Assembly (NCBI GenBank): GCA_024398135.1
Contig: CP073750.1
Coordinates: 2,418,001-2,482,000, forward strand
Reading direction: 5' to 3'
Source: a bacterium SCSIO 12643
GTDB taxonomy: Bacteria > Bacteroidota > Bacteroidia > Flavobacteriales_G > Salibacteraceae
DNA length: 64,000 nt
Part shown: positions 55,611 through 64,000 of the stretch, piece by piece
Numbering within the stretch: position 1 is the stretch's first letter
Layout: each line of letters opens with the position of its first letter
Program-made: the position numbers and the translations under genes
Notes under the pieces: generated by a model
The model's input: only the letters and a program-made list of their open reading frames with translations
What the model was told of the DNA's origin: nothing
The model's database searches: none

Positions 55611-56429
55611 ATGAGCAAGGAAATTACAGGGTTTAGACCGGGGAGTAAGAGTTGGAAAAACTTCATGAAGTACGTTTATGGATGGGGTGCAGCAATTGTT
55701 ATTGTTGGAGCTCTTTTTAAACTACAACACTATCCTGGATCTGGTCCAATGTTGATTATTGGTTTGGGTACTGAGGCAATTATTTTCTTTTTATCTGCGT
55801 TTGACCCAATGCACGAAGATCCAGATTGGTCTTTGGTATATCCAGAATTAGCTGAGGATTATAATGGTGACCCTCGTGGTATTGTTACCGGTGGTGGTTC
55901 GGGATCTTCTTCTACACAAGAATTGGACTCGATGTTAGAAGAAGCTAAAATCGGAAGTGAACTGATTGAAAGTCTAGGTGCTGGAATGAGAAATTTAGCT
56001 GAAACAGCAAACAATATGAATAATTTAGGAGACGCTTCTGCTGCAACAAATAGCTTTGTTGAAAGTGTAGAAGGTGCTGCTAAAAATGTGGGTGAGTTAT
56101 CGGATTCGTATCACCATGCTGCTGAAGCTTTGACCGGTTTATCTGTTTCTAACGAAGATGGAGCTACATACGCTGAGAACTTAAAAAGAGTAAGTGAGAA
56201 CCTATCTGCGTTAAACAGTGTATATGAAATGCAATTAGAAAACTCAACAAATCAAGTGAATGTAAGTAGCCAAATGTTTGAGAACATGCAAACTTTGGTA
56301 AATAACTTGAATGATTCAGTTGAGGATACAAAACGTTATAAAGAAAATATTGCTGAATTATCAACTAACTTAGAGTCATTGAATACAGTATATGGAAATA
56401 TGCTATCTGCAATGAACGTTAACCGCTAG
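55611..56429 (+). CDS. gldL: Gliding-motility/T9SS motor protein GldL
   Basis: The 272-aa inner-membrane partner of GldM in the proton-motive-force-driven T9SS motor. Two membrane helices lie near the N-terminus, KYVYGWGAAIVIVGALFKLQHYPG (about 20-43) and MLIIGLGTEAIIFFLSAFDP (~47-66); the KLQHYPGSG turn and the helix-embedded Glu in GTEAIIFF are conserved in GldL. A long cytoplasmic coiled-coil region rich in NNLxxxx heptads (~110-265) follows. It is 46 bases after gldK and 44 before gldM, all on the same strand. Confidence 0.95.
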   Translation: MSKEITGFRPGSKSWKNFMKYVYGWGAAIVIVGALFKLQHYPGSGPMLIIGLGTEAIIFFLSAFDPMHEDPDWSLVYPELAEDYNGDPRGIVTGGGSGSSSTQELDSMLEEAKIGSELIESLGAGMRNLAETANNMNNLGDASAATNSFVESVEGAAKNVGELSDSYHHAAEALTGLSVSNEDGATYAENLKRVSENLSALNSVYEMQLENSTNQVNVSSQMFENMQTLVNNLNDSVEDTKRYKENIAELSTNLESLNTVYGNMLSAMNVNR

Positions 56430-56473
56430 TAGTTAAAATTTAATTAAAGTAAAGTTTAAAAGTATAATAGACT

Positions 56474-58135
56474 ATGGCTGGTGGTAAGGAAACGCCAAGG
56501 CAGAAGATGATTGGTATGATGTACCTGGTTCTTCTTGCATTATTGGCAATGAATGTTACAAAATCTGTTTTGAACTCTTTTGTGATTATCAATGGGGCGA
56601 TGACAGAAACAAATGAGGCTTTTGCACAAAAGAATGAGGCTACTATGGCTGAGTTCGCTTCGCAAAATTCTCAAAATGAAGCTAAAGTTTTGCCTTTCTA
56701 TAATAAGGCAAAAGCAGTTCATAAAGCTTCTCAAGAGTTAGATAAGTACTTTGAGGATTTGAAAAAGCATATCATTTCCAAAGTTGAAGGTTATGATCCA
56801 GCTTTGTTGGAAGGGAATACGGATTGGATCACGTTAGATACTGTTCAGGCACTTGGAGACATCGATATGGCACAGACCATTATGATTGGACCGGATTTAG
56901 GAACTCCTAAAAGCGGTGAATGGACGATGCTTGAGATGAAAGACAAGATCAAAGAGTGGGAAGATATCGTTATTAGCCAATTTCCAAAAAGTCAACAAGC
57001 AAGTTTGGAAGATATTCGTTTTGAGTATAAGGATGGTGTAGATAAGGATGGAAATCCTGAGCCTTGGCATCAAGCGCACTTTTATCATGCGCCAATTGCA
57101 GCGGTTATTACAGATATTACTATGTTCCAGAATCAAGTAAAAAACTCTGAATCAAGAGCTTTAGGTTTGTTAATGGACAATATTGATGCAGGAGACTTTA
57201 AATTCTCAAACATTGAAGTTAAGGTTATTCCTAAATCAAATTATGTAGTATTGGGTGATTCTTTTAAAGCACAATTAATTGTTGCGGCATACGATACGAC
57301 TCAACCTCCCGTTGTTATAACTGGATCTGAATTGGATACAGCAGGTAAAGCAATGGCTGATTGGGGTGTGAAGAATGCATTTGATTCAAATAGAGTATCC
57401 ATTGTAGATGGTGTTGCGCAATACGGTTTTAAGCCAACCTCTGAAGGAGAGCAAAAATGGGGCGGTATTGTAAAACTGAAAAAGCCTGGGACAAACGAGT
57501 ATAATTTCTATCCGTTCGAAAGTACATTTATCGCAGCGAAAGCTTCAGCGGTTGTTTCTCCTGTAAAGATGAATGTATTCTATCGTGGCGCAAAGAACGA
57601 TGTTGAAGTATCGGTAGCAGGTTTTTCTGCTAGTAAAGTGGATATTCAGGTTACCAATGCGACAAAGACAGGGTCTAATGGTAAATATATTGTAAAGCCA
57701 GGTCAGGGACGTGAGTGTTCTGTTACGGTTTATGTAACGAAGGACGATGGTTCTAAAATTAAGGTTGGAGAAGCAAGAAAGTTTAGAGTTGAGCCAATTC
57801 CACCAGCAACACCTAAGTTTGCTACTGTTGCAGGTTCTGGTAAAGTAACTAAAGCTCAGGTTTTAGCTTCAGGTAAAGTAACTGCTAAATTAGAAAACTT
57901 CTTATTGAATGATGAATCTTTAAAAGTAAAAGTAACAGCTTTTACAATGAAGGTTCCGGTAAAAGGAAAGTATATCCCTTATAGATCGAAAAATGATAAG
58001 GTAACACCACAGATGAAGACTGCATTGAAAAACTTACGTAAGGGATCTGTAATCATCATTGATGGTATTAAAACCAGTACTGGAGGCCAACCGGAAAAAG
58101 GTATTAAAGGGAATATAATTGTAGAAATTAAATAA
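56474..58135 (+). CDS. gldM: Gliding-motility/T9SS motor protein GldM
   Basis: The 553-aa periplasm-spanning shaft of the T9SS motor. The start MAGGKETPRQKMIGMMYLVL leads into a single membrane helix (about 12-32, with LVLLALLAMNVTKSVLNSF) and a long periplasmic part made of a helical D1 domain and Ig-like D2-D4 domains, ending RKGSVIIIDGIKTSTGGQPEKGIKGNIIVEI, the usual GldM terminus. The dimeric periplasmic part is expected to contact the GldK/GldN ring (family knowledge). It stands seven bases before gldN. Confidence 0.95.
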   Translation: MAGGKETPRQKMIGMMYLVLLALLAMNVTKSVLNSFVIINGAMTETNEAFAQKNEATMAEFASQNSQNEAKVLPFYNKAKAVHKASQELDKYFEDLKKHIISKVEGYDPALLEGNTDWITLDTVQALGDIDMAQTIMIGPDLGTPKSGEWTMLEMKDKIKEWEDIVISQFPKSQQASLEDIRFEYKDGVDKDGNPEPWHQAHFYHAPIAAVITDITMFQNQVKNSESRALGLLMDNIDAGDFKFSNIEVKVIPKSNYVVLGDSFKAQLIVAAYDTTQPPVVITGSELDTAGKAMADWGVKNAFDSNRVSIVDGVAQYGFKPTSEGEQKWGGIVKLKKPGTNEYNFYPFESTFIAAKASAVVSPVKMNVFYRGAKNDVEVSVAGFSASKVDIQVTNATKTGSNGKYIVKPGQGRECSVTVYVTKDDGSKIKVGEARKFRVEPIPPATPKFATVAGSGKVTKAQVLASGKVTAKLENFLLNDESLKVKVTAFTMKVPVKGKYIPYRSKNDKVTPQMKTALKNLRKGSVIIIDGIKTSTGGQPEKGIKGNIIVEIK

Positions 58136-58142
58136 CAGTATT

Positions 58143-59009
58143 ATGAAGACGCTAAGATTTATCTTTTTGGCTGGATTAATGAGCTTAGGACTAAATGTGT
58201 CCGCTCAGGTATTAGATCCAGGAGCAGAATCTCCGCTTGATGGTGTTTACTCAAAATCTGTAGATACACCACATAAGAGACCGGTTCCATATGTACAATT
58301 AAGAGAGGCTGATATTATGTGGTTGACACGTATTTGGCGAGTTGTAGATATGAGAGAAAAGGTAAATCTGCCTTTCTATTTCCCTCTAAAGCCAACGCAG
58401 GGAAGAAAGAACTTTATGACTGTTATCATGGAAGCGATTGAGCAAGAAAGAATAACAGCATATTCACCTTATGATTCGTCCACGGCTCAGTTTGATGATG
58501 GGTTTAAGATTGCCATGACTACTATGGAGGCAAAGAAGACCTTGACTTATATTACACAAATTGCGGTTGAGAATGAATATGGTGAAGAGGAGTTTAAAGA
58601 CACGGCAAACGAAATCGGATTAGACGAGATTACCAGATTTAAGATTAAAGAAGAAGTTTTCTTTGATAAACAACGTTCTTTAATGGAAACTAGAATTCTG
58701 GGTATTGCGCCTATGATTCCAGATAAAATTGCTGATGATGGTTCGGTAAGGGAAGCATTTTGGATTTATTTCCCAGAAGCGAGATTCGTTTTTGCTGAGG
58801 CTGAGGTTTATAATGTGCACAATGATGTGGACAGAATGACTTACGAAGACTTATTCTGGAAAAGAAAATTCTCTAGTAGAATCGTAAAGAAGTCTAATGT
58901 ATTTGATAGAGCGATTAGTGCATATAAAGGTCCTTTAGATGCTTTGTTAGAGGCTGAAAAGATAGAAGAAGAGATCTTTAATAGAGAGCATGATATTTGG
59001 AGTTTTTAA
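58143..59009 (+). CDS. gldN: Gliding-motility/T9SS ring protein GldN (PorN-like)
   Basis: A 288-aa periplasmic protein with signal peptide MKTLRFIFLAGLMSLGLNVS (cleaved after SA). The blocks LREADIMWLTRIWRVVDMREKVNLPFYFPLKP (about 52-83), IGLDEITRFKIKEEVFFDKQRSLMETRILGIAPM and WIYFPEARFVFAEAEVYNVHNDVDRMTYEDLFWKRKFSSRIVK match GldN. It completes the gldKLMN set, seven bases after gldM, and is followed by a strong terminator. Confidence 0.95.
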   Translation: MKTLRFIFLAGLMSLGLNVSAQVLDPGAESPLDGVYSKSVDTPHKRPVPYVQLREADIMWLTRIWRVVDMREKVNLPFYFPLKPTQGRKNFMTVIMEAIEQERITAYSPYDSSTAQFDDGFKIAMTTMEAKKTLTYITQIAVENEYGEEEFKDTANEIGLDEITRFKIKEEVFFDKQRSLMETRILGIAPMIPDKIADDGSVREAFWIYFPEARFVFAEAEVYNVHNDVDRMTYEDLFWKRKFSSRIVKKSNVFDRAISAYKGPLDALLEAEKIEEEIFNREHDIWSF

Positions 59010-59030
59010 TACTCGTACGATACAAAGAAA

Positions 59031-59063
59031 AAGCGATACATTTAATGTATCGCTTTTTTTATG
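59031..59063 (+). terminator. Rho-independent terminator of the gld cluster
   Basis: Perfect arms AAGCGATACA (59031-59040) / TGTATCGCTT (59046-59055) with a TTTAA loop, followed by T residues. Confidence 0.9.
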
Positions 59064-59098
59064 TTTTTATCTTTAGTAGTAGGTTTAAGGGGCCCAAC

Positions 59099-59130
59099 AA
59101 AAAAGCCGTTAATGTGAATTAACGGCTTTT
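59099..59130. terminator. Rho-independent terminator of ugd-uxs
   Basis: Perfect 13-bp arms AAAAGCCGTTAAT / ATTAACGGCTTTT with a GTGA loop and A-run/T-run on both sides. It serves the minus-strand pair ending at 59155. Confidence 0.88.
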
Positions 59131-59154
59131 TAAGTGCTTTAGGCTTCCTGAAAT

Positions 59155-60141
59155 TTATTTTCTAATATAATCTTCGAAAGTATTATGATCAGTCTTATAA
59201 AGCTCTTCTTTTGGTAATGATTTAAAATATTCATATGTAATTTTTAAACCATCTTTTCTATCCACTTTTGGAGTCCAGTTTAAAAGCTCTTTTGCTTTTG
59301 TAATATCCGGTTGACGTTGCATTGGATCATCCTTTGGTAAGTCTTTATAAATAACTTTTTGAGAAGTACCAGTTAGCTTAATGATTTCTTCAGCAAATTC
59401 TCCAATCGTTATTTCCGATGGATTTCCAATATTAACCGGGTAATGATAATCGCTTAACAATAACCTATAAATGCCATCGATGAGATCATCTACATAACAG
59501 AAAGAACGCGTTTGACTTCCGTCTCCAAATACTGTAAGATCTTCTCCTCTCAGTGCCTGTCCAATAAAAGCAGGTAATACACGCCCATCATTCAGACGCA
59601 TACGTGGACCATACGTATTGAATATTCGTACAATTCTGGTATCCACATTATGGAATGTGTGATAAGCCATAGTTGCTGCTTCCATATATCGCTTAGCCTC
59701 ATCATATACACCTCTGGGCCCAATTGGATTCACATGACCATAATAGCTTTCTACTTGCGGATGTACTTTGGGATCCCCATATACCTCTGAAGTTGACGCA
59801 ATCAAAATTCTGGCATTTTTAGCCTTGGCTAATCCTAATAGATTATGTGTGCCATAAGAGCCAACTTTAAGCGTTTGAATTGGAATTTTTAAATAATCAA
59901 TTGGAGACGCAGGTGAAGCAAAATGTAAAATGTAATCTAAATCACCAGGAATGTGAACGAATTTGGAAACATCATGATGAACAAATTCGAAATGTTGTTC
60001 ATTATATAAATGTTCAATATTTTTTAGATCACCGGTAATGAGATTGTCCATCCCAATAACCCTGCAACCTTCTTTTAGGAATCGATCACATAGATGTGAT
60101 CCCAGGAAGCCCGCGGCCCCAGTAATTAATACCGTTTTCAT
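59155..60141 (-). CDS. UDP-glucuronate decarboxylase (UDP-xylose synthase)
   Basis: A 328-aa extended SDR enzyme converting UDP-glucuronate to UDP-xylose. The Rossmann motif [10 protein letters not shown] (7-16) is followed by [28 protein letters not shown] and [40 protein letters not shown], which includes the YDEAK active site; these blocks are diagnostic of UXS rather than GalE. Its ATG lies four bases after the ugd stop, so the two work in series: UDP-glucose to UDP-glucuronate to UDP-xylose for cell-surface polysaccharide. Confidence 0.93.
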   Translation of the reverse strand: MKTVLITGAAGFLGSHLCDRFLKEGCRVIGMDNLITGDLKNIEHLYNEQHFEFVHHDVSKFVHIPGDLDYILHFASPASPIDYLKIPIQTLKVGSYGTHNLLGLAKAKNARILIASTSEVYGDPKVHPQVESYYGHVNPIGPRGVYDEAKRYMEAATMAYHTFHNVDTRIVRIFNTYGPRMRLNDGRVLPAFIGQALRGEDLTVFGDGSQTRSFCYVDDLIDGIYRLLLSDYHYPVNIGNPSEITIGEFAEEIIKLTGTSQKVIYKDLPKDDPMQRQPDITKAKELLNWTPKVDRKDGLKITYEYFKSLPKEELYKTDHNTFEDYIRK

Positions 60142-60145
60142 ATGA

Positions 60146-61489
60146 TTAATTAGATATTTTTTCTCTACCTATAGAATTGTAATAGAATCCTAATTCTTGC
60201 ATATTAGAAAGGTCGTATAGATTTCTACCATCAAAAATTACTTTTTCTTTCAGTAATGATTCAATTTTCTTGAAATCAGGATTTCTAAATATTTGCCATT
60301 CCGTAAAAATTAGTAAGGCATCAGCATCTTGTAAAGTATCATATTCGTTTTCACAAAATTCAATAGAATCTCCTAAAAGTTCTTTTACATTTTCCATTGC
60401 CTCTGGATCATAGGCACTAATGGATGCTCCGGAATTTAGTAATTCCTTGATATTATATAATGACGGAGCCTCTCTAATATCATCAGTATCTGGTTTGAAT
60501 GCTAATCCCCAAACAGCGAATTTTTTACCTTTTAAATCATTGTTATAGAACGCATTGATTTTAGGCATTAAAACGGTTTTTTGAATTAGGTTAACATCCA
60601 TTACAGCCTTTAAGATTTTAAAATCATAATCTACTTCGGTAGATGATTTGGCTAATGCCTGTACGTCTTTTGGGAAACAACTTCCTCCATACCCAATACC
60701 TGGGAACAAGAAACGATTACCAATTCTAGTATCTGTGCCAATTCCTTTTCTAACATCATCCACATTAGCACCAACTTGTTCACAAAGATTAGCGATCTCA
60801 TTCATAAAAGAGATTTTAGTAGCCAAGAATGAATTAGCCGCATATTTGGTTAATTCTGCAGATTTTTCATCCATAAAGATTACTGGATTTCCCTGACGAA
60901 CAAAAGGAGCGTAGATTTTGTCCATGATTTCATTGGCTTTTTCAGAAGATGAGCCAACTACAACACGATCAGGCTTCATGAAATCATCAACCGCAAAACC
61001 TTCTCTAAGGAATTCAGGATTTGAAACTACATCAAAAGATGGCTTTTCATTTGGATTATTCTCGTATCTTTTATCTAGTGCTATTTGAATAGCAGAAGTA
61101 ACCTTTTCCGCTGTACCTACTGGTACTGTACTTTTATCCACGATTACTTTGTAGTCAGTGATAAGATCACCCAGGTCTTTTGCAACTCCTAGAATATAAG
61201 ACAAATCAGCGCTACCATCTTCTCCAGGAGGAGTAGGTAAGGCTAAAAATATTACAGTGCTATCTTTAATGGCAGAGGCTAAGTCTGTTGTAAAACGTAA
61301 ACGATCTTGTTTTATGTTTCTTTCGAATAAAACATCTAAGTGTGGCTCATAAATCGGAACAATTCCAGATTTCATTTTTTCCACCTTTTTTTTATCAATA
61401 TCAACGCATGTAACATCTGCACCGCTTTCTGCTAAACAAGTACCCGTAACTAGTCCTACGTAACCTGTTCCTACAACTGCTATTTTCAT
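60146..61489 (-). CDS. ugd: UDP-glucose 6-dehydrogenase
   Basis: A 447-aa nucleotide-sugar dehydrogenase oxidising UDP-glucose to UDP-glucuronate with two NAD+. The N-terminal Rossmann motif is [22 protein letters not shown] (4-25); the catalytic Cys lies in [14 protein letters not shown] (about 262-275), and the C-terminal domain shows [18 protein letters not shown] and [10 protein letters not shown]. Length and motif order are standard. It is the promoter-proximal gene of the ugd-uxs pair; a TAAATTTG -7 element lies at 61567-61560. Confidence 0.95.
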   Translation of the reverse strand: MKIAVVGTGYVGLVTGTCLAESGADVTCVDIDKKKVEKMKSGIVPIYEPHLDVLFERNIKQDRLRFTTDLASAIKDSTVIFLALPTPPGEDGSADLSYILGVAKDLGDLITDYKVIVDKSTVPVGTAEKVTSAIQIALDKRYENNPNEKPSFDVVSNPEFLREGFAVDDFMKPDRVVVGSSSEKANEIMDKIYAPFVRQGNPVIFMDEKSAELTKYAANSFLATKISFMNEIANLCEQVGANVDDVRKGIGTDTRIGNRFLFPGIGYGGSCFPKDVQALAKSSTEVDYDFKILKAVMDVNLIQKTVLMPKINAFYNNDLKGKKFAVWGLAFKPDTDDIREAPSLYNIKELLNSGASISAYDPEAMENVKELLGDSIEFCENEYDTLQDADALLIFTEWQIFRNPDFKKIESLLKEKVIFDGRNLYDLSNMQELGFYYNSIGREKISN

Positions 61490-61559
61490 ATAATGTTTTT
61501 GTTTATTCTGTGTTTAGTTAAGGTATAATGTAATGTATTAAGCCTCAAAATTTACCTGA

Positions 61560-61567
61560 CAAATTTA
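61560..61567 (-). promoter_or_regulatory. -7 element of ugd-uxs
   Basis: Minus-strand TAAATTTG, exact TAnnTTTG, about 70 bases before the ugd ATG. Confidence 0.4.
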
Positions 61568-61676
61568 TACTAGAGGAGCATCCTAAAAAAGTAAAAAGAC
61601 CGAAAAAAAGATCAATTATAAAGTCTTTACATTTTGGTTGAGATATGTTAAAATATTAGGTTATGGAATAGAAAGG

Positions 61677-61708
61677 TTTGATGAGCTATTACAGAAGTAA
61701 TATCTTTG
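61677..61708 (+). promoter_or_regulatory. Full consensus promoter, predicted leaderless
   Basis: TTTG (61677-61680), a 20-base spacer and TATCTTTG (61701-61708) match the Bacteroidota consensus at both elements. Only TGAA separates it from the ATG at 61713, so the transcript start should be at the start codon. Confidence 0.65.
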
Positions 61709-61712
61709 TGAA

Positions 61713-62480
61713 ATGAGAAAAAATATATTCCAATTTTTAGTTTTTGGCATTTTTTTTAGTTCTGCTTTTCAGCTTTCAGCGCAGGTAAGTGTTAAAGATT
61801 CAGCGGTTTTTGCTCCAATTATAGATTTTTCATATGCTTATAAAATTCCAGGTGGGGATTTGGATCAACGTTTTGGTGATCACTCTGAAATAGGGGTTTC
61901 TTTTTTAATTAAGAGCAAGAAAAACTTTTTGTACGGAGTAGACTGGAATTACATTTTTGGTAACAAGGTTAAGGATTTAAGTTTTACCAATGGGTTTCGT
62001 GATGCGAATGGAGGAATTTTAGGTACAAATGGGTTGTATTCTGAAATTTATTTTGTGGAAAGAGGCTTTACGATGTCAGCTAAATTTGGCCAAATATTTA
62101 ATGTGTTTTCAGCAAATCCAAATTCTGGTATTATGTTATTAGGTGGTGTTGGTCTCATGCAGCATCGTATCAAATTCGAAGATAAATTTAATGAAGTGCC
62201 TCTACTTAGCGGTAAAGATTATTACCCTGGATATGATCGATTATCAAATGGCGTGATGTTTACAGAGTTTTTAGGTTACAGATTGTTGAGTGATAAACGT
62301 TTGATAAATGTATTTATGGGGGTTGAGTTTACTCAGGCAATCACTCAGAATAGAAGAGAAATAAACTATGATACCGGACTTAAAGACGATACTCAACGTT
62401 TGGATTTAACCATGGGATTAAAAATAGGCTTGTCATTACCATTATATAAGCCGACACCTCAGGAATTTTATTATAGATAA
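61713..62480 (+). CDS. Outer-membrane beta-barrel protein of unknown function
   Basis: A 255-aa exported protein with signal peptide MRKNIFQFLVFGIFFSSAFQ (cleaved after LSA). The mature part is beta-barrel-like: FAPIIDFSYAYKIPGGDLDQRFGDHSEIGVSFLIKSKKNFLYGVDWNYIFG, SGIMLLGGVGLMQHRIKFED, and the last strand LTMGLKIGLSLPLYK followed by a short tail PTPQEFYYR. I do not recognise a named family. It lies three bases upstream of kdtA and is likely co-transcribed with it from a full-consensus, leaderless-type promoter, which ties it to the lipopolysaccharide-building outer membrane. Confidence 0.75.
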   Translation: MRKNIFQFLVFGIFFSSAFQLSAQVSVKDSAVFAPIIDFSYAYKIPGGDLDQRFGDHSEIGVSFLIKSKKNFLYGVDWNYIFGNKVKDLSFTNGFRDANGGILGTNGLYSEIYFVERGFTMSAKFGQIFNVFSANPNSGIMLLGGVGLMQHRIKFEDKFNEVPLLSGKDYYPGYDRLSNGVMFTEFLGYRLLSDKRLINVFMGVEFTQAITQNRREINYDTGLKDDTQRLDLTMGLKIGLSLPLYKPTPQEFYYR

Positions 62481-62483
62481 ATT

Positions 62484-63716
62484 ATGAGGTTAATATACCA
62501 ATTGGGAATAAACTCATATGCGATTTTAGTTCGTTTGTTATCCCCGTTTGTGCGTAAGGCTAAAAAATGGTCAGAGGGGAGACAAGAACAATTATCAAAA
62601 TGGAGGGCTATTCAGAATAACGAACCTTTAGTTTGGTTTCATTGTGCGTCTTTAGGGGAGTTCGAACAAGGAAAACCTGTTATTGAAGCCTTTAAAGAAT
62701 CACATAAAAACTGGAAAATTCTGATAACATTTTTTTCTCCTTCTGGATATGATTTAAGGTCTGATTATGAATGGGCAGATTATGTCTTCTATTTACCGGT
62801 AGAAAGAAAAACTAATGTGAGGCAATTTATTGATGCTTTTAACCCTCAAATTGCGGTGTTCGTAAAGTATGAATTCTGGTATGGGTATATGACAGAGTTA
62901 AAAAAACGATCCATTCCATTGGTTTTTATTTCATCTACATTTAGACCTTACCATATATTCTTTAAGTCGTATGGAACCTGGTTTTTAAAACAATTGGTTT
63001 CGGTCAAAATGTTTTTTGTTCAGGATAAAGAATCAGAAAGTCTTTTGAAATCAAAATCAATCTTTAATGTCCAAATAAGTGGGGATACAAGATTTGACCG
63101 GGTCATTCGTACGGTTAAGGATAATGATGATTTGTCATTCATGCAAAGTTTTAGAGATCAAAACAAAGTTTTAATATTTGGAAGTGCATGGGAGCGGGAA
63201 ACAGATTATTTTTTGAGAATAGTGGACCGTATTCCGGAAGAATGGAAAGTGATTTATGCACCTCATGAAATTAATGAGAATAAATTCTCGAACATAGAGA
63301 ATAGACTGAATATTGACTCTATAAGGTATTCTGGGTTAAATGAGAATAACGCGCTCGAATCTAAAGTTCTATTGGTAGATACTGTGGGGCACCTGGCAAG
63401 GATGTATAAATATGCAGATGTTGCTTTTGTTGGAGGAGGATATCGTGATGGGATACACAACATCTTGGAGCCATTGTCTTTTGGAAACCCAGTATTTTTT
63501 GGTAGTAATCATAAAGGCTTTGGAGAGGGAAAGGAATCTATTGAAGCGGGAATAGGTACAGAGGTTACGCGATATGAGGATTTTGAAAATCAACTACTAA
63601 AATGGATAAACAATCCGGATCAATTGTTAGAAACTCAATTAAAGAGCAAAACCTATATTCAAGAACGTGTTGGGGCTACAGAAATGATTGTCGATTACTT
63701 AAGTAAGCTCACTTAA
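62484..63716 (+). CDS. kdtA: 3-deoxy-D-manno-octulosonic acid transferase (KdtA/WaaA)
   Basis: Transfers Kdo from CMP-Kdo to the lipid A precursor at the inner face of the cytoplasmic membrane. The 410-aa protein has an N-terminal membrane-binding segment (MRLIYQLGINSYAILVRLLS), then WFHCASLGEFEQGKPV (about 51-66; the Glu is the proposed base), VFVKYEFWYGYM and PLVFISSTFRP, and the GT-B C-terminal motifs IFGSAWERETDYF and VAFVGGGYRDGIHNILEPLSFGNPVFFG, all typical of WaaA. It follows the outer-membrane barrel gene by three bases and converges on the small basic lipoprotein gene. Confidence 0.94.
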   Translation: MRLIYQLGINSYAILVRLLSPFVRKAKKWSEGRQEQLSKWRAIQNNEPLVWFHCASLGEFEQGKPVIEAFKESHKNWKILITFFSPSGYDLRSDYEWADYVFYLPVERKTNVRQFIDAFNPQIAVFVKYEFWYGYMTELKKRSIPLVFISSTFRPYHIFFKSYGTWFLKQLVSVKMFFVQDKESESLLKSKSIFNVQISGDTRFDRVIRTVKDNDDLSFMQSFRDQNKVLIFGSAWERETDYFLRIVDRIPEEWKVIYAPHEINENKFSNIENRLNIDSIRYSGLNENNALESKVLLVDTVGHLARMYKYADVAFVGGGYRDGIHNILEPLSFGNPVFFGSNHKGFGEGKESIEAGIGTEVTRYEDFENQLLKWINNPDQLLETQLKSKTYIQERVGATEMIVDYLSKLT

Positions 63717-63717
63717 G

Positions 63718-63990
63718 CTATTTTTTTCCGGATTTATTGGAAGAACTTCCTTTATGCTTTCTTTTTCTAAAGTTATTCTTTTGACTCCAACGTTTAGATT
63801 TTCTATTGGATTTTTTGTACTGTTGGTTGGAATATCCACGCTTTTTTAATCTTTTGTTTTGTTCAGCACGAGCATTGTAAACTCTTGTAGAAGAATAGTA
63901 TACAGGTCGTTTGCACGAGCTTGCAGCTACAGATAAAACTATTGTAGCTAGTAATAAGTATAATTTTATATGCCTGATTTGGCTGAACAT
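63718..63990 (-). CDS. Small very basic putative lipoprotein
   Basis: A 90-aa protein I do not recognise. The first 25 residues form a signal (IKLYLLLATIVLSVAASSC) with a lipobox-like AASSC, C26. The rest is almost entirely Lys, Arg, Ser and Asn (RLKKRGYSNQQYKKSNRKSK onwards), so the mature chain would be extremely basic and probably unstructured, able to bind nucleic acid, LPS phosphate or cell-wall polymers (inference). The start codon is 11 bases from the window edge, so the upstream region is not visible. It converges on kdtA with only one base between stops. Confidence 0.55.
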   Translation of the reverse strand: MFSQIRHIKLYLLLATIVLSVAASSCKRPVYYSSTRVYNARAEQNKRLKKRGYSNQQYKKSNRKSKRWSQKNNFRKRKHKGSSSNKSGKK

Positions 63991-64000
63991 TTCTTAAGTA

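Overview
The window is a 64-kb AT-rich chromosomal segment of a Bacteroidota bacterium, most likely Flavobacteriales (inference from gene content). The support is a contiguous type IX secretion/gliding block (PorP/SprF-like, gldK, gldL, gldM, gldN), a PorV/PorQ-family protein, two large secreted proteins with C-terminal T9SS sorting domains, a fused DAHP synthase-chorismate mutase, a long SecA without a zinc tail, GSCFA and DUF2795 proteins, and promoters of the Bacteroidota type (TTTG near -33, TAnnTTTG near -7). No rRNA, tRNA, CRISPR array, insertion sequence or prophage was seen. Nearly everything is intact core genome.

Layout. 1-7.9 kb: a truncated PKD-domain protein, recJ, a DUF819 membrane protein, the DAHP synthase/chorismate mutase fusion, a VAT-1-like oxidoreductase, a glycerophosphodiesterase and a cobalamin adenosyltransferase. 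8-18.4 kb: DUF2795, secA, a decayed TPR gene fragment, a 1206-aa T9SS cargo protein, a sodium:alanine symporter and an unrecognised secreted protein. 18.5-27 kb: GNAT, GT39 glycosyltransferase and 2OG-Fe(II) oxygenase on the minus strand, facing a plus-strand run of unknown protein, e(P4)-type phosphatase, TPR histidine kinase and NarL-type regulator. A 236-nt intergenic stretch made of consecutive inverted repeats follows. 27-36.8 kb: an SDR protein, urocanate hydratase with a 56-aa Cys-rich DUF5522 protein just upstream, tyrS, a cyclophilin, GSCFA-lnt, and a PorV/PorQ-family protein. 36.9-42.6 kb: a CDF transporter, a four-gene envelope cluster (c-type-haem lipoprotein, OB-fold protein, YceI, DUF5777 barrel) and a second T9SS cargo protein. 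42.7-49.3 kb: minus-strand miaB, sigma-54 activator, lptE, TPR protein, secG, then groES-groEL. 49.5-59 kb: topA, an arginase-fold protein with lost metal ligands, then porP/sprF and gldKLMN. 59-64 kb: ugd-uxs for UDP-xylose, an outer-membrane barrel, kdtA and a small basic lipoprotein.

How the parts fit. The dominant theme is envelope biogenesis: Sec export (secA, secG), lipoprotein acylation (lnt), LPS assembly (kdtA, lptE, ugd/uxs), T9SS machinery (gldKLMN, PorP, PorV-like) and T9SS substrates. Items most worth a second look are the arginase-fold protein lacking half its metal ligands between topA and the gld genes, the c-type-haem/OB/YceI/DUF5777 cluster behind a palindromic promoter, the hairpin-rich intergenic region at 26.3-26.45 kb, predicted leaderless promoters, and an inverted repeat upstream of groES that does not look like CIRCE.
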